DNA of 5,858 nt, from the NCBI GenBank assembly GCA_025354615.1, contig JANXMO010000145.1, positions 1 to 5,858 of the forward strand, read 5' to 3'. Below the pieces are notes generated by a model. That model was given only the letters and a program-made list of their open reading frames with translations. It did not search any database and was not told the origin of the DNA. This DNA comes from Burkholderiales bacterium. GTDB lineage: Bacteria > Pseudomonadota > Gammaproteobacteria > Burkholderiales > Burkholderiaceae_C. The position numbers and the translations under genes are program-made. Positions 5,305-5,858 of this stretch are shown piece by piece. Positions within the stretch are counted from its first letter, which is position 1. The number at the start of each line of letters is the position of its first letter.

Positions 5305-5799
5305 TTATTGAGCCGGCATTGATGAACTTGAACGGCGACCCCCTCTCCCGCCCGCGGGAGAGGGGGATGAGGGACGGCGCCGGCGGTGCAGGCGATCCAG
5401 GCGATCCAGGCGCAAATGCGACCAGCCGTTAGGGCGGCGTTTGACCGATAGCGGTACTTGTAAAACCGATGCATCTGGCGCGATGGCAAGGCGCCCACCA
5501 CAGCGATACCCAACGGTATCGCGAGGATCTGCAACGCCGCAGACCGCCTCCCGCAAAGATGCGCCGGCCGCGAGGGGCTCGTTCAGCGTCGCCTTAGGCG
5601 TTGACGGCGCTGCGGCCAAGTAATCCATCCACTCCAGCTGCCCCGGCTTGCCTTTGCATCGCTCAAAACCCGTCACCGATTTCGTTTCTTTGCACACTGC
5701 ATCGCATTTGCCATGTGCCCATGCGGCGCGGCTGGCATGCTCACGACACTTGCCGATACGTGTGCAACCACCTTTTTCCATTGTTTCGGAGTCAGGCAT
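5305..5799 (-). CDS. Doubtful cysteine-rich hypothetical open frame
   Basis: This 164-codon frame is convergent with ycgR. A start at the ATG of 5799 is supported by AGGGAA just upstream; the frame stays open beyond the right edge, so the gene could begin outside the window. Residues 1-60 contain five cysteines (12, 18, 32, 36, 48), with CDAVC at 32-36 as a possible metal-binding pair, and two more at 87 and 100. I do not recognise the family. Codon bias is weaker than in the flagellar genes. From about residue 129 the translation runs through a 9-bp tandem repeat and a REP-like palindrome (RPSSPSPAGGRGGR), which looks like repeat read-through. If a gene exists, only the N-terminal part is credible. 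It may equally be non-coding repeat sequence. Confidence 0.25.
   Translation of the reverse strand: MPDSETMEKGGCTRIGKCREHASRAAWAHGKCDAVCKETKSVTGFERCKGKPGQLEWMDYLAAAPSTPKATLNEPLAAGASLREAVCGVADPRDTVGYRCGGRLAIAPDASVLQVPLSVKRRPNGWSHLRLDRLDRLHRRRRPSSPSPAGGRGGRRSSSSMPAQ
5339..5366. repeat. REP-like perfect 12-bp palindrome after ycgR
   Basis: CCCCCTCTCCCG (5339-5350) pairs perfectly with CGGGAGAGGGGG (5355-5366) around loop CCCG. Followed by ATGAGGG, it reads on the - strand as CCCTCAT then the palindrome, the same order as CCCTCACCCC plus palindrome in the purC-fliS spacer (3401-3436). It is thus a third, inverted, member of that family. It lies 84 bp after the ycgR stop codon and might help end the operon transcript, though it has no U-tract. 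Confidence 0.75.
5389..5412. repeat. 9-bp tandem repeat, 2.7 copies
   Basis: The unit CAGGCGATC occurs at 5389-5397 and 5398-5406, followed by a partial CAGGCG (5407-5412). On the - strand it reads as RLD repeats in the doubtful frame. It lies 22 bp from the REP-like palindrome. Confidence 0.6.
5503..5522. repeat. 8-bp perfect hairpin
   Basis: GCGATACC (5503-5510) pairs with GGTATCGC (5515-5522) around loop CAAC. There is no U-tract, so no termination role is evident. A symmetrical stem inside the doubtful - strand frame weakens the case that this part encodes protein. Confidence 0.5.
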
Positions 5800-5858
5800 G
5801 CCAACTTCCCTTCGCCGGTCTTCCAGCAGCAGTTCTGGTTCCACGGTTCTGTTGAAGA

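Noticed and set aside
3987..5534. 515-codon - strand open frame opposite fliS-fliT-ycgR
   Set aside because: It is the antisense shadow of three GC-rich genes whose + strand products are recognised; the Gln/His/Arg-rich translation is typical of such shadows.
5425..5610. GTTAGGG (5429-5435) and CGCCTTAGGCG as possible integron attC cores
   Set aside because: There is no matching RYYYAAC partner in the right arrangement and no integrase or cassette; the resemblance is limited to a few bases.
5673..5858. 61-codon - strand frame ending with TGA at 5673, open at the right edge
   Set aside because: It could be the 3' end of a gene from beyond the window (CLTPKQWKKV resembles the end of some small conserved proteins), but overlaps the other frame and neither shows clear codon bias; not enough to call.

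Overview
The window looks like chromosomal DNA from a betaproteobacterium, most likely a member of the Comamonadaceae (Rhodoferax/Polaromonas-like). This rests on the Ala/Pro/Lys-rich histone H1-like gene with its C-terminal AAWPFPTGNKP tail, the ~300-residue type of PurC, the fliS-fliT-PilZ gene order, and GC-rich codon use in the metabolic and motility genes. The genus is an inference.

Layout, left to right. (1) Positions 24-557 (+) encode a Lys/Ala/Pro-rich histone H1-like DNA-binding protein. (2) It converges on a 363-residue TPR-like protein (591-1682, -). The two genes share a perfect 12-bp hairpin that probably terminates transcription in both directions. (3) Upstream of the TPR-like gene on the same strand, 28 nt away, is purC (1711-2622, -), SAICAR synthase of purine synthesis. 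(4) A gene-free stretch of about 1,050 bp (2623-3672) separates purC from the divergent flagellar genes. It holds a weak purC promoter candidate, a 319-bp segment bounded by 28-bp imperfect inverted repeats and containing several hairpins, a duplicated unit of roughly 150-170 bp carrying a REP-like palindrome, and a convincing sigma-28 (FliA) promoter at 3614-3640. (5) Three tightly packed flagellar genes follow on the + strand: fliS (3673-4137), fliT (4134-4475, ATGA overlap) and a YcgR-type PilZ protein (4494-5255). (6) The right end (5256-5858) holds another REP-like palindrome, a short tandem repeat, a hairpin, and a doubtful cysteine-rich open frame on the - strand.

The flagellar genes form a coherent late (class III) unit. 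FliS chaperones flagellin, FliT chaperones the filament cap FliD, and the PilZ protein would couple c-di-GMP level to motor braking. fliC and fliD, which often precede fliS, are absent; instead fliS has its own sigma-28 promoter immediately upstream. The histone-like gene and the 3' three-quarters of the TPR-like gene are clearly AT-richer than the rest.

I see no wholly new multi-gene system. The least explained parts are the repeat-dense purC-fliS spacer, the compositional break inside the TPR-like gene, and the right-end open frame that reads through a REP-like element.
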